From Mytilus edulis (Eukaryota; Mollusca; Bivalvia; Mytilida; Mytilidae), in assembly GCF_963676685.1 (NCBI RefSeq), contig NC_092350.1, positions 3,151,486-3,215,485 on the forward strand: a stretch of DNA of 64,000 nucleotides, in the 5' to 3' direction. Below, piece by piece: positions 12,271-23,368 of this stretch. Under the pieces are notes generated by a model, which was given only the letters and a program-made list of their open reading frames with translations, was not told where the DNA came from and ran no database searches. The position numbers and the translations under genes are program-made. Positions within the stretch are counted from its first letter, which is position 1, and the number at the start of each line of letters is the position of its first letter.

Positions 12271-12475
12271 ATAGTTTAGTTTATATTTTATACGGTTAAA
12301 CTATAAACTGTTTCTGGTTAGGATGAAGGTTAATTGGAGCGGCCTGTTAAAATGTTTAAGCTATTTGTTTGCATATAGTTTAGTTTGTATTTTGTACGGT
12401 TAAACTATACTGTTTTTGTTAGGATGAAAGTTAATTGACGCGACCTGTTAAAATGTTTAATCTATATATTTGTTT
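12271..12475. repeat. Two-copy ~103-bp tandem repeat
   Basis: ATAGTTTAGTTT then TACGGTTAAACTATA, GTTAGGATGAA.GTTAATTG and CCTGTTAAAATGTTTAA occur in the same order at 12271-12374 and 12375-12475. No coding potential. Confidence 0.75.
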
Positions 12476-12484
12476 TCATTTAAA

Positions 12485-12640
12485 GGTTGCTGTTCGGTGT
12501 GAGCCCAGACTCCGTGATGAATGCAGTACTTTAGCCTATACTCATATAGGGTTTACTTTTTACAAATTGTGACTTGGGTTGAGAAATGCCTCATTGTCAC
12601 TCATACCACTTGTGACATATGCATATTCTTATATCTATCT
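12485..12640 (-). repeat. Dispersed repeat, ATTGCCAATGAGACAACT family (reverse copy)
   Basis: GCTGTTCGGTGTGAGCCCAG, CTCCGTGATGAA, TGACTTGGGTTGAGAAATGC and CTCATTGTCACTCATACCAC follow the same order as the copies at 15978-16110 and 19270-19440. The tRNA-derived SINE that follows is inserted at its end. Confidence 0.7.
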
Positions 12641-12646
12641 ATTTAA

Positions 12647-12819
12647 GAGGCCTCGGTGGCCGAGTGGTCTAAGTAGTTACGACTGTAACCACTAGCCAGT
12701 CAACACTGAGGTTGTGAGTTCGACTCCGTTCAAACATCGCTCGTTCGGGTGCACTCGATTCCAATCCTAAATGCGGTGCTAAAAAGTGGCATTAAAATGC
12801 AAAAAAACAATCAATTCAT
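12647..12819 (+). repeat. tRNA-derived SINE with target-site duplication
   Basis: A tRNA-like head has A-box GGTGGCCGAGTGGTCTAAG, an anticodon-arm-like ACTGTAACC and B-box GAGTTCGACTCC. It is followed by an unrelated body (CATCGCTCGTTCGGGTGCAC) and an A-rich tail. The head cannot close a tRNA acceptor stem, so it is not a functional tRNA gene. Flanks carry TATATCTATTTAA on the right and a version with a 4-bp expansion on the left, consistent with a ~13-bp target duplication. Confidence 0.75.
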
Positions 12820-13321
12820 TATATCTATTTAATGCTAATTATATGTAAACTATTGCATGTCCTATTGTGTCCGCACGCATGACTGACGCGTCCCCATCCC
12901 TTGTAAAAATTCTTGATCCGCCACTGATCTGCTGTTTCATTTCTTCTTTCGATGTCGCAGGTGAAGTTTGCTAGACTTATTAAACATCTCAATTTCTATA
13001 ACCCGTGGTATTGAGTTTGGTTTTGATCAAAACACTAGGCCATGATGCTGTTGTCATGCAATCACAACAGTAAAATTGCTGTCTAGCTAAAACTTGTTTT
13101 TATTTACTTTGTATTTACATTTTATCATAGATCAAATTTATTCGTTCAGTGTACTATGTTCATTTGTGTAAATAGTTTATGATTGAGTTAAGCCATTCCT
13201 ATTGATATTGTATAGTGTGTCTTTCTATGTTGTGATGTTACAGATAAGGGAGAAGGTTTGGTACCATTAAAACGTTTAATCCCGCTGCAATTGTAAGTCA
13301 GGAATCTGATGTTCAGTAGTT

Positions 13322-15835
13322 CACGGCCGACACTCGGCTAACCGAGAGATTGGTCGGTTAATCTATATTGAGTATGCGGCTATATCGGCGGTTGGTCTGT
13401 TAATCGGGTTGGCTAAAGTCTGTTAATCAGGTGTTATCGAGAAAATCATTGAAAGTTCAGCATGTTTCATTGTATAACTTTCTAAATATATTTTCATCAT
13501 CAAAAGTATCCATGTCTAACAAAACAATTCAATGTACTGAATTCAGTTGTGTAATTATTATTTTTCTAGCTTCGATGTACGATCTATAAAATGAAAAGGC
13601 GGGTTACTCATCAATAAATTTATACACATTTTACACACATAAAATGTACACAAAATGACACATTGGTTAAATTTACTTGCATTCAATATTTTGAACATCG
13701 AAAAAAGAAAGGCATTATGTTTGTTAATCGTATTGATATCATTGTGTGAAAAATCTACACGAAAATCTGTATTTTGGTGACATAAATCAATCTTTATTTA
13801 AACCCTGGTCTGTTAATGGGTCGGATGTATAAAACCCGGTCTGTTAATTGGTCTGTTAAGAGTTATGAATGGCAATAAAAGTATAATTTTACTGCTATAT
13901 TGGGTGTTATCGGATCAAATGAGTAGGCTCAAGACGAGTGGCTAAAATATACGGAAATAACACATGAGCAATGAAACATAACATATACGGAAACAACACA
14001 TGAAATTGAAAATTGATAAAAATGGTTTCAAAAAGTGTAATATTAAAGTAATATTAATTTCATCCAAGAATGATCGCATATATCATGTTGGTTCTGTTAA
14101 ATTGTCATGAATGACACAAATCTGTCATCTACATTGGTAACCAGTATATAAATCAGAGATAAACGTCGTAATGTAACTAAACATCAGTAAGTAAAATATA
14201 TTGGGATGACAAAATATGAAAAATAACGAAAAAATAATGAGTAAGATAAATAAAATGTAGAAAAAATGACATAACAATTTAAAGAATACAGAAATAAACA
14301 ATACCCCCAATCCGGACCCTCATGGTATACACGAGAATCTGGATGGAAATGCAGAATATAGAATAATATATAAGGACAGTAGAGAGTGATACATTGCTAA
14401 AAAAAGGGGAGAAAAATAATACTTGTTTAAGAATACACACATGAAACACCGATGGCTGTTGAAACAGTAACGGATTGCGATGTACTTATATTGGTGACAA
14501 ATTCTAGAAGTTTACATGCGGACAACTATGGTGGCAGGTTAATGCCATTTTGCGTTTTAGCGCTTTAGCGTTTTCGCCTTACATATTCTATATGGCGAAA
14601 ACGCGAAATTTCGAAGTCGAAAACGCGAAAACGCGAAACCGATTTCTCGTTTTCGACTTCGCGTTTTCGACTTCGCGATTTCGCCTTTTCGCGATTTCGC
14701 GTTTTCGCCCTATAGAATATGAAAGGCGAAATCGCGAAAACGCGAAATGGACTTCACCGGTCACCATAGACAACTGTAATTCTCCTCTGCACTTATGTAG
14801 AAAGGAACTAAACGGAATACAATGAATTGAAACTTAAAATAACCAAATGTAGCTGCATTCGCTCCTTTCCGTTTACTTCCTTAGAGTGATTTGTAAACAA
14901 CATATGATTAAGTAATAGAAGAAAAGAACCAATTGGATGATGCTGACGAATTAGGGTTTAACGTCCAGTGACAAATATCATGATCATATATGAACGAGAA
15001 CACGTTATATGTACCCTGTGTTGTATTAGAAAGACACTTTCAGTCGGAATTGAGAACGTGCTACTTCGACACAAAAATTAAGGCTGATTGAAAACGTCAA
15101 TAACATATTCATGCATATTCCAGGGGCCAATCCATATCACGCTATATTGCAGTGACATACCCTTCAATAAAATGCAAAGTAAGTCAAAATAAAAATGCTC
15201 TTTCTAGGATACTGTGGCACCGTATTGTCATTTTTGTTTACTCAGGAACATCTCATTCTTAAATTTTTCAAGGGGAAAATATAAAGGTAGCAAAATTATT
15301 GTAGTGGCTAAATAACTCTTAACTGACACAATTTCAATTGTCCAACCCATTAACAGACTTTATTCCCATAATTTTCACTAAAACATGGTATTATTCACGT
15401 TATTTTACAATTATGAAATATTTACTAATGTCGATTTATTTTTTAGAACCACAGTACTATTTTTTGTCCTTTAAATGATATCTAAATTTGTTTGTTTCGC
15501 CTTTTATTAAAAAAAATGCCATGCATATAAGCATAAATACTACATACTTGCGCGACGCCTTTTAGTTTTACTGAAAACTGCGCAGACTAAGAAATATGTT
15601 TACAAGTGCAAAATGTTCTATGATAGATAGAATTTTGTCAGACACTTTTCTTTTTTTGATTTGGTTCTTATAACATGCCAAAAATCTGTATATTTGATAG
15701 AGTTTAACATTAAATTAAGCCTTTTACTCTTAACAGACGTATAACCAACCCGATTAACAGACCAATCGCCCATATAGCCGCATACTCAATATAGATTAAC
15801 CGACCAATCTCTCGGTTAGCCGAGTGTCGGCCGTG
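13322..15835. mobile_element. 2.5 kb non-autonomous DNA transposon, TIR CACGGCCGACACTCGG, TSD TAGTT
   Basis: Inverted ends of roughly 110 bp: CACGGCCGACACTCGGCTAA on the left is matched exactly in reverse at the right end, with similarity continuing through GAGTATGCGGCTATAT and GGTCTGTTAATCGGGTTGG. The element is flanked by TAGTT on both sides (13317-13321 and 15836-15840), a 5-bp target duplication. Subterminal copies of GGTCTGTTAAT near 13800-13860 and 15340 are typical transposase-binding spacing. No transposase frame exceeds chance length. Superfamily not assigned; 5-bp duplications occur in Transib and some hAT groups, but the end does not match either consensus well. Confidence 0.85.
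14536..14748. repeat. CGCGAAA-rich palindromic island nested in the transposon
   Basis: The motifs TTTTCGCG and CGCGAAAA, with TTCGACTTCGCG variants, are repeated about fifteen times on both strands within ~210 bp. An inner inverted pair (GGCGAAA around ATATTCTATA versus TATAGAATAT) marks it as a fold-back insert. It is strikingly CpG-rich against an AT-rich background. The 91- and 61-residue frames across it (NRFRVFAF-type repeats) are artefacts of the repeat. Confidence 0.8.
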
Positions 15836-15947
15836 TAGTTGTCGTATGTTGATGTAGTTCATACATGTTCCTCGTTTCTCGTTTCTCGTTTCTCGTTTTT
15901 TTATTTATAGATTAGACCGTTGGTTTTCCCGGTGTTTTTTTTTTTTT

Positions 15948-15977
15948 GTTTTTTTTTTTTGGGGGGGGGGGGGGGGG
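15948..15977. repeat. T-run followed by G18 homopolymer
   Basis: Poly-T broken by single G, then about eighteen G, directly at the start of a copy of the ATTGCC family. Potential quadruplex and a likely sequencing-length ambiguity. Confidence 0.85.
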
Positions 15978-16110
15978 CTTTATAGCTTGCTGTACGGTGT
16001 AAGCCAAGGCTCCGTGTTGAAGACCGTACCTTGACCTATAATGGTTTACTTTTATAATTGACTTGAATGGAGAGTTGTCTCATTGGCACTCATACCACAT
16101 CTTATTATAT
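15978..16110 (-). repeat. Dispersed repeat, ATTGCCAATGAGACAACT family (reverse copy)
   Basis: CTTTATAGCTTGCTGTACGG, GTAAGCCAAGGCTCCGTG and GAGAGTTGTCTCATTGGCAC in the family order; it ends CATACCACATCTT. Confidence 0.75.
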
Positions 16111-16119
16111 CTATCTCTC

Positions 16120-17786
16120 TCAAAATCTGTCAAAATCAAAGTTAAAGATGTCTAAAATGTTTTCTTTTGAAATAAGATACAACGTATTATGTGCACATAA
16201 AAAGTATAACAACATTTGACCAACAAATAAAGGTACTAGTCCACACCCCACTATGCCAGACATATTTATTAGTAATAATGGCTTATTAAAGTTACTTAAA
16301 CACTTAAATCCACACAAAGCCACTGGCCCTGATAATCTGCCAGCATATTTTTTACATAATTTTGCAGAAGAATTGTCTCCATTTTTGACATTCTTTTTCC
16401 AAAAATCTATTGATACTGGTAAAATCCCAAATGATTGGAAGCAGGCTAATGTTGTACCAATATTTAAAAAGGTGACAAGCATAACGCTATAAATTATAGA
16501 CCAGTTTCATTAACTGCAATATGTTGCAAAATTCTAGAACATATTTTAACAAGCAACATAAGGAAACATCTTACACTTAATAATATGTTAAATGATAGTC
16601 AACATGGGTTTAGAAGTAAAAGGTCTTGTGAAACCCAACTTATCATCAGCATACAAGATCTTGCAAAATCATTAGGATATGGTAACCAAATAGATGTCAT
16701 ACTTTTAGATTTTTCCAAAGCTTTTGATAAAGTTCCCCATCAAAGATTAGCCCAGAAATTAGAATTTTATGGTATTAGAAATCAAAATTTAAATTGAATA
16801 AATGACTTTTTAGCTGACAGGCAACAGCAAGTACTATTAAATGGTGTTAAATCTTCAAAATTAGCTCTCTGGTGTGCCTCAGGGAACAGTTTTAGGCCCA
16901 ACATTATTTTTACTCTTTATTAATGACCTACCCGAACATGTAACTTGCAATGCAAGACTTTTTGCAGATGACTGTTTATTGTATAGAAATGTAAATAATA
17001 GTTCTGATGCACAATTACTCCAAAAAGATTTATCTAGTTTAGTAAAATGGGAAGAGGACTGGCAAATGAATTTAAATCCTGAGAAGTGTTATGTAATTCA
17101 TATTTCTAAAAAAAAGTAAACCTTCCTCTTTTGATTATATATTGTACAATCATGTTTTAGAAGCAGTAAAAGACAGTAAATATTTAGGCGTAACTATAAG
17201 CCATGATCTTGATTGGGGAACACATATAAACAATATTACTTGTAAGGCAAATAAAACCTTAGGTTTTCTTCGTAGGAACCTGAAAAACTGCACACGTAAG
17301 GTTAAAAACCTTACGTACACATCACTTGTCCGTCCAGTCGTCGAATACTCTTCCCCTGTCTGGGATCCGTACAAAAAACATCACATCACTCAGGTTGAGC
17401 AGGTACAGCGTAAGGCAGCCAGGTTTGTCTTCAATGATTATAAAGACAGATTACCTGGTGCAGTTTCAAACTTAATCAAATCTTTGGAATGGGAAAATTT
17501 AGAAATAAGAAGGAAAAAAGCTAGATTAACTATGCTGTATAAAATAAATTGGGGGTTAGTGGAAGTTCCTAAGGACAATTTAACAATATCTGATAGACGT
17601 ACCAGGGGGAAACATAAATTTAGGCAAATATCTACAAATAAAGATTTCTATAAATTTTCATTCTATCCTCGCACTATTTCGGACTGGAACTCACTACCTG
17701 AAGCAATAGGTATGTCTGACACCCTGGAATCCTTCAAAAGTGGCATATCCACTCTAACACTTGAAGGATCCACAACAACTTATTAA
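16120..17786 (+). pseudogene. Non-LTR retrotransposon reverse transcriptase, 5'-truncated and frameshifted
   Basis: Recognisable reverse transcriptase of the jockey/CR1-like kind, read in several frames. 16253-16490 has LNPHKATGPDNLPAYF and NDWKQANVVPIFKK. After a one-base loss near 16470 come NYRPVSLT, GFRSKRSCETQL and the motif A region LLDFSKAFDKVPH (16690-16740). A stop replaces the expected Trp before INDFLADRQ at 16796. A further shift precedes PQGTVLGPTLFLLFINDLP. Catalytic FADD lies in ARLFADDCLLYR near 16955. The C-terminal part (17142-17786, 214 codons) has KYLGVTISHDLDW and VEYSSPVWDPY and ends at a stop. The endonuclease half is missing. Several disabling lesions make this copy dead. 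It encodes the copying enzyme of a LINE-like element; exact clade not resolvable by eye. Confidence 0.9.
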
Positions 17787-18954
17787 TTTAAACTATAAAG
17801 CCACTGTACATAATCACAGTGTAGATACTATTCTGTACGCAATCCGGAAGTCGCGATTTTCGAAGCGATGATTTCCAACTGGCTAACAGAACGGTTTTGC
17901 CTACGGTAACTTTTCTCATCATTTGTTTACTTCTATATCTATAAAGTGCTTTGAACATCTTCAAGGTATGTATAGCATCATAAATATGAGTTACTGTAAC
18001 AAAAACATGCATTAGAATATAAAATATACGTGTGCATCACATCAACTTGGTAGAAAAAAGTGAAATCGATGGACAATTTTGCTCTCGTAGTACAAAGCAA
18101 ATAATCTTTTATTGCAAATATTTGCATCAGTTTACAGTTAAATATATACTGTTTCAATATTCTTTTCGTATTTAAGTAGAATATTCGTATTTCCCATAAA
18201 AAAATATGTTTTCCTTGAGGATCCCAAAATAAATTACTGTACGATCAGTCTAGAACTGACTGTATTCTAGAAGCGATTTCAGATTTTTTGACTGTATGAC
18301 CAGTCGTGATTTTGAAGAAAAAACAACAGCAATTTGAAGGTATATACGTGTATACATATGTGATATTATGAACTATCCAGGGAACTGTAACGTGTAATTA
18401 CTTTCATCAGACAATACAAATATATATCTGATGAATTTTTTAGACGGCAAAATAATTGTATTTTTGTTCCATCAGTCTTATTTAAAATCAAATGCCTAAA
18501 AGGTAATACATGATTCGCTTGTGGACTTTGTAATAGTGTATCGTTACAGTTATCTGTTTAGCTATTACATTTTTAAAGATTATTTACACCGTCCGCCGTT
18601 GACTCCAATTGATGATAACATAAATCAAGCTTGTCTTTTAAAATAACAAAAAATGGTAAAAGACAGCTTTGCGTAGGGGGATAATTCATGTGATATAATT
18701 TTGGTAAGTTTACAGAAATAGAAGGTCCACAATGCATTAATCGAGTAAAAATGGAGCAATTTCAGAAAACTTTAATGATTGGTTTAGGAGGTGTTGGAAA
18801 TACCTGATGGGTGCCCCCATATAATTTAATGTTCAAGTCCGTATCTTATATAAAGTAACCCCATTAAAGATTTTTACTAAAAATCGAAATAGACGGTACA
18901 CAATACAGTCATTATCATTTATGATAAGGAATCCGAATAAGATTAATTAATAGT

Positions 18955-19190
18955 TATATCAGTGACGGATTCAAAAAAAGGGGATCCGGCAGTTTGAAAC
19001 CCTTTTTAACTATCAATTCATTTGTATGGGAACATATATTTGGAATCCCCTTTTCTCCTGGATTGGACCCCTCTCCATTTAAAAATGGCCGGAACCCCCA
19101 ATGTATATTAAGTGGTTTATGAGGAGATGCGCTTACAAAACCGGCGGAACATATTGTACCGGTCCAACGGACGAACGGAAAGACGGACTT
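18955..19190 (-). repeat. Repeat with GGGGATCCGGC / GGGGTTCCGGCC motifs
   Basis: AGTGACGGATTCAAAAAAAG at one side and an internal stretch with GGAGAGGGGTCCAATCCAGG on the minus strand form a unit that looks repetitive. I cannot show a second full copy in this window. The 81-residue frame across it is probably chance. Confidence 0.35.
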
Positions 19191-19269
19191 CTTTATCACT
19201 ATAACCCTCCGCTTGACAAAGTGGTGTACAATTGAGTGTCAAAGAGAGTTTTCTCGTTTGAATTGTTTT

Positions 19270-19440
19270 ACATTGTCTTATCGGGGCCTTTTATAGCTCA
19301 CTATGCGGTATGGGCTTTGCTCATTGTTGAAGGCCGTACGGTGACCTATAGTTGTCTATGTCTGTGTCATTTTGGTCTTTTGTGGATAGTTGTCTCATTG
19401 GCAATCATACCACATCTTCTTTTTTATATAGCTCTACATC
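19270..19440 (-). repeat. Dispersed repeat, ATTGCCAATGAGACAACT family (reverse copy)
   Basis: TTTTATAGCTCACTATGCGG, TTGAAGGCCGTACGGTGACC, TATAGTTG and GATAGTTGTCTCATTGGCAA then ATCATACCACATCTTC. One of the best-preserved copies here. It is nested in the CACAGTG element. Confidence 0.8.
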
Positions 19441-20254
19441 TTAAACAAAGTGAAGGAACTGTGATCAATTATAGGCCTCAGTAAGGCCTCGAATGTGTGT
19501 AAATACATGCATTTTTATGTAACAACTAAATCTGTGTGTTTGTACAATTTTAAGTATAACGGAGGACATTTCTGAAACTTATATACTAGTATACATCAAA
19601 CCTTCCTCTTATTTTAGCAACATTTAAACATCCTTATACTTAAAGTAGTAAGTCGAGTACACCCAATCAAGCTAAAACATGTTTCATAAGTTTTCAGGAT
19701 GTGAATGTATTGAAATATATTTGTGTTATTTAGAAAAATGCCACCTTCTAATGTATCGTAAATAACTTTGAAATCACCACTAGAATACAGTGACATAAAG
19801 ACTGATCATACAGTTTTAAAATAAACAAGCGAGACTGATCGTACAGTGAGAAATTCAAACAAGTGTAATTTTCTTATTTCTGGCTTCAAAGATCTGGTTG
19901 AAACTTTTACCACCACTTGAAATATACTTCATTGAGTTAATTAAGTCTGGTTTTACGTTAATTTGTACACTAAGAGGGTAAAAAGATTGTTTTTAGGTTC
20001 GCCGACTGATTTTTCTTAGTGATGCACTTGAAAATCTCTTGATTAAGGCAAAGACACGGATATTGAATGTGCGGAATTTAATTCTAAACCATTTGAGAAT
20101 ATCGATGTCGGCTGAATTAATCATTAAGCAATGTACAGATGATCAACTTACCGTTTAATTCAGTATACCCATCAAATTTAAAATGTGATCCAAAAAGTTC
20201 TCGCTTCGAAAATCGCGACTTCCGGATAGCGTACAGAATAGTATCTACACTGTG

Positions 20255-20396
20255 TAGTGTATATATGTTATTGTTAATGATTTTTCTTTGTCATATTATT
20301 TTTAAATTAAGTCCATATGTACATAGCACACAAGTTCCGGGAAGTTTTACACTCCTACCTAGGAGTCTACTCCCGTATTCGGAAGAAGAAGAAGAA
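20255..20396 (+). repeat. Likely resumed 3' UTR and (GAA)n tail of the non-LTR element
   Basis: After the right arm of the CACAGTG element the sequence ends CTCCTACCTAGGAGTCTACT, CCCGTATTCGGAAGAAGAAG. A short microsatellite tail after a small hairpin (CTCCTACCTAGGAG) is typical of some LINE 3' ends. Joining it to the reverse transcriptase at 16120-17786 is inference. Confidence 0.5.
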
Positions 20397-20487
20397 CTTC
20401 AAGCAGATGATGTATTTATTTACTCAATTGAGTTATTGGACATATCGATCCATATATATTCTATAGTCATTTCCACAACACGTCAAA

Positions 20488-22330
20488 TCGTCTCTAGACA
20501 GATATATAAAGCGTTTTAGCTATCACGTCTAATCATACACCTTGTCATTTTGTAAAATTGCCGGAAATTCTTAAAAATTAAATTGCGTGAGTCATGAGTT
20601 TAAAAAAAAAGAGTTTTGAGTGAAATGTCTTCCTTGTACTGTTGCCTTGATAACTCTTTTAGACTATCTTGTTCCGCCCTTATACCACACTCTTGATTTC
20701 ATTCTCTATGAATAATCTTCAATAATTCGGAAGGATCGCTAGAAAATTGACAACTAATAGTGTTTGGCGAAAGGTGCTTTATTATAATAATGCAATAATA
20801 TACAATTATACCAAACATGGTATCAATAAGCAACAATGAACAAGTGTGAATATGAAGCACCTTAACCCAAACGAAGTCGCCAAACAGGAAAGAAAAAAAA
20901 ACAAAAAAAAACCCCAAAAAAACATGTGTGTAATCATGATCCTGTTTAGTCTGACAATTCAATAGAAGAAGGATACCCTTCATACAGCTTGACATTGTAC
21001 ATGATAATAATTTCGTTAATCAAGCAAATGACAAATATGTAAAACTAAAATTTCATCAACAACATTGTAATTCATGTGTAATTCATGTAATTATTATCTT
21101 TGACAACAGTATCAAAATCAGTGCTACATCATGCATAATAAAGGCATCAAAAAAAATATGGATAATTTCAGTCATAAATAAACACCCTTGTAAATACAGC
21201 GGAGGGAAAGGGGGGACTTCTACACTACACAATCATGGCACTAGTGATCACACTATTAAACACTACTTAGTCTAGGTGAACTTATCGTCTCTAGACAGAT
21301 ATATAAAGCGTTTTAGCTATCACGTCTAATCATACACCTTGTCATTTTGTAAAATTGCCGGAAATTCTTAAAAATTAAATTGCGTGAGTCATGAGTTTAA
21401 AAAAAAAGAGTTTTGAGTGAAATGTCTTCCTTGTACTGTTGCCTTGATAACTCTTTTAGACTATCTTGTTCCGCCCTTATAACACACTCTTGATTTCATT
21501 CTCTATGAATAATCTTCAATAATTCGGAAGGATCGCTAGAAAATTGACAACTAATAGTGTTTGGCGAAAGGTGCTTTATTATAATAATGCAATAATATAC
21601 AATTATACCAAACATGGTATCAATAAGCAACAATGAGCAAGTGTGAATATGAAGCACCTTAACCCAAACGAAGTCGCCAAACAGGAAAGAAAAAAAACCC
21701 AAAAAAAACATGTGTGTAATCATGATCCTGTTTAGTCTGACAATTCAATAGAAGAAGGATACCCTTCATACAGCTTGACATTGTACATGATAATAATTTC
21801 GTTAATCAAGCAAATGACAAATATGTAAAACTAAAATTTCACCAACAACATTGTAATTCATGTGTAATTCATGTAATTATTATCTTTGACAACAGTGTCA
21901 AAATCAGTGCTACATCATGCATAATAAAGGCATCAAAAAAAAATATGGATAATTTCAGTCATAAATAAACACCCTTGTAAATACAGCGGAGGGAAAGGGG
22001 GGACTTCTACACTACACAATCATGGCACTAGTGATCACACTATTAAACACTACTTAGTCTAGGTGAACTTATCGTCTCTAGACAGATATATAAAGCGTTT
22101 TAGCTATCACGTCTAATCATACACCTTGTCATTTTGTAAAATTGCCGGAAATTCTTAAAAATTAAATTGCGTGAGTCATGAGTTTAAAAAAAAAAGAGTT
22201 TTGAGTGAAATGTCTTCCTTGTACTGTTGCCTTGATAACTCTTTTAGACTATCTTGTTCCGCCCTTATAACACACTCTTGATTTCATTCTCTATGAATAA
22301 TCTTCAATAATTCGGAAGGATCGCTAGAAA
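20488..22330. repeat. ~0.79 kb tandem repeat, 2.3 copies
   Basis: Units start at ATCGTCTCTAGACAGATATA near 20488, 21286 and 22070, giving periods of about 797 and 784 bp. The third is cut off after TCGGAAGGATCGCTAGAAA at 22330. Copies are almost identical, differing mainly in poly-A length, so the expansion is recent. Each full unit contains a hairpin-prone segment: GTTTGGCGAAAGGTGCTT facing AAGCACCTT...TCGCCAAAC. The minus-strand frames of 98 and 75 residues are the same repeat read twice and show no motif. Confidence 0.9.
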
Positions 22331-23360
22331 CTTAAAGAAGAAATTTTATAGATAGCACCTGTTCTACTGACATATCGAAATAATGGATATACTCTCCAAA
22401 GAGGCGGGGATTCAAAAAGGAATAAGTTATCAAAGGTATCAGACTTTTAATTTAATAGATAAGATTAGTACTTAAAAAATAGATTAGTTCATAAAAAATA
22501 GATTCTAAACATGCTAAAGTCAGACAAGCTTTTTGGAAAGCATTTACTTATTTCTGTTGTATAAACATTTATACACGATGAATATTTAAAGATCACCTTC
22601 AACTTAGGACTACTCCTAGTTATGTAAATCAATGGTCAATAATAGACGTATTTACACTTGTATGCAAATTTGTCCGCCATTACGTAAAATCACACAGGTT
22701 CCCGTAAACTTTTACATCATAATTTAAATTATTTGACGTCACAATTTAAAAGTGATTGTTGCTTGACGTCAAAAGGTGATTTGGAGTAGATCTCAGGTCA
22801 TTCGGAGGCAAGATTCAGCTAAATACCAAAAGTGTAAATACGTTTATTAACTAGGAAATTGCAATACAAATGGTCAGAAAATAATCCGGATAATTTTGCA
22901 TCTCCATACCGACATATTTTTTACAGATTTCATTTCCTCCGCATGCGCACAAATTTCTGATCGAAAATTGAAAGTTCAAAAGAAAATAACTTTATTATTT
23001 CTTTGGATTGCTTATTAATAAGGAAATGATGAGTCATACTTTTGACAGTTATGGTAAAAAAACATAGACAAATTGATTTTTTATTTACTTTGTGATATAT
23101 CGGACAACACCAAACAGGCACTGCACTGTCAGAGACAGAATGTTTGGCTGTCAATCATTAAGTCAACAATTTATGCACACTACATCCCATGAAAAGACAT
23201 GTAGTGATGTAAAGTCATTATATGGTTTACTAGATACTAAACATACTGGTACTGAGCGGTTCCAGCCATTTTAAAAGGGGTTCCCAAACCAAGAATTAAA
23301 GATAAAAGAGGGGGTTCAACCATATGTCCCCATTCAAAATTGACAAATACATTGGTCTGT
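22331..23360. other. Gap without a supportable gene
   Basis: No coding exon or family repeat recognised. It has two TGACGTCA-type sites (near 22735 TTGACGTCACA and near 22763 TTGACGTCAAA) about 30 bp apart, which resemble CRE/ATF sites. No transcript model supports their use. Confidence 0.5.
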
Positions 23361-23368
23361 GACGGCAT

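Larger units (their letters stand above)
17815..20254. mobile_element. 2.4 kb element with 54-bp inverted ends starting CACAGTG
   Basis: Left arm 17815-17868 and right arm 20201-20254 are inverted copies differing at one of 54 positions. They start CACAGTGTAGATACTATTCT and end in TCGCGATTTTCGAAGCGA. A shorter inverted pair CTGTACGATCAGTC / GACTGATCGTACAG lies further in (18238 and 19833). No transposase frame is visible and no clear target duplication is seen (left flank ACATAAT, right flank TAGTGTA). It appears to sit inside the 3' UTR of the non-LTR retrotransposon, since a LINE-like tail resumes after it. The heptamer CACAGTG equals the RAG recombination signal heptamer and resembles Transib ends, but no nonamer follows, so this is only suggestive. 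Confidence 0.8.

Noticed and set aside
12647..12720. Functional tRNA gene
   Set aside because: A- and B-boxes are present, but the acceptor stem cannot pair, and a SINE body with target duplication follows.
14550..14825. 91-residue frame rich in RFR and NRF repeats
   Set aside because: It is a translation artefact of the CGCGAAA motif array.
17815..20254. A RAG-like (ProtoRAG) transposon
   Set aside because: Only the CACAGTG heptamer matches. No nonamer, no RAG-type coding sequence and no 5-bp duplication, so it is kept as unclassified.
20699..21723. Two similar minus-strand proteins of 98 and 75 residues
   Set aside because: They are the same tandem DNA repeat read twice. The frames are disrupted by poly-A length changes and show no motif.
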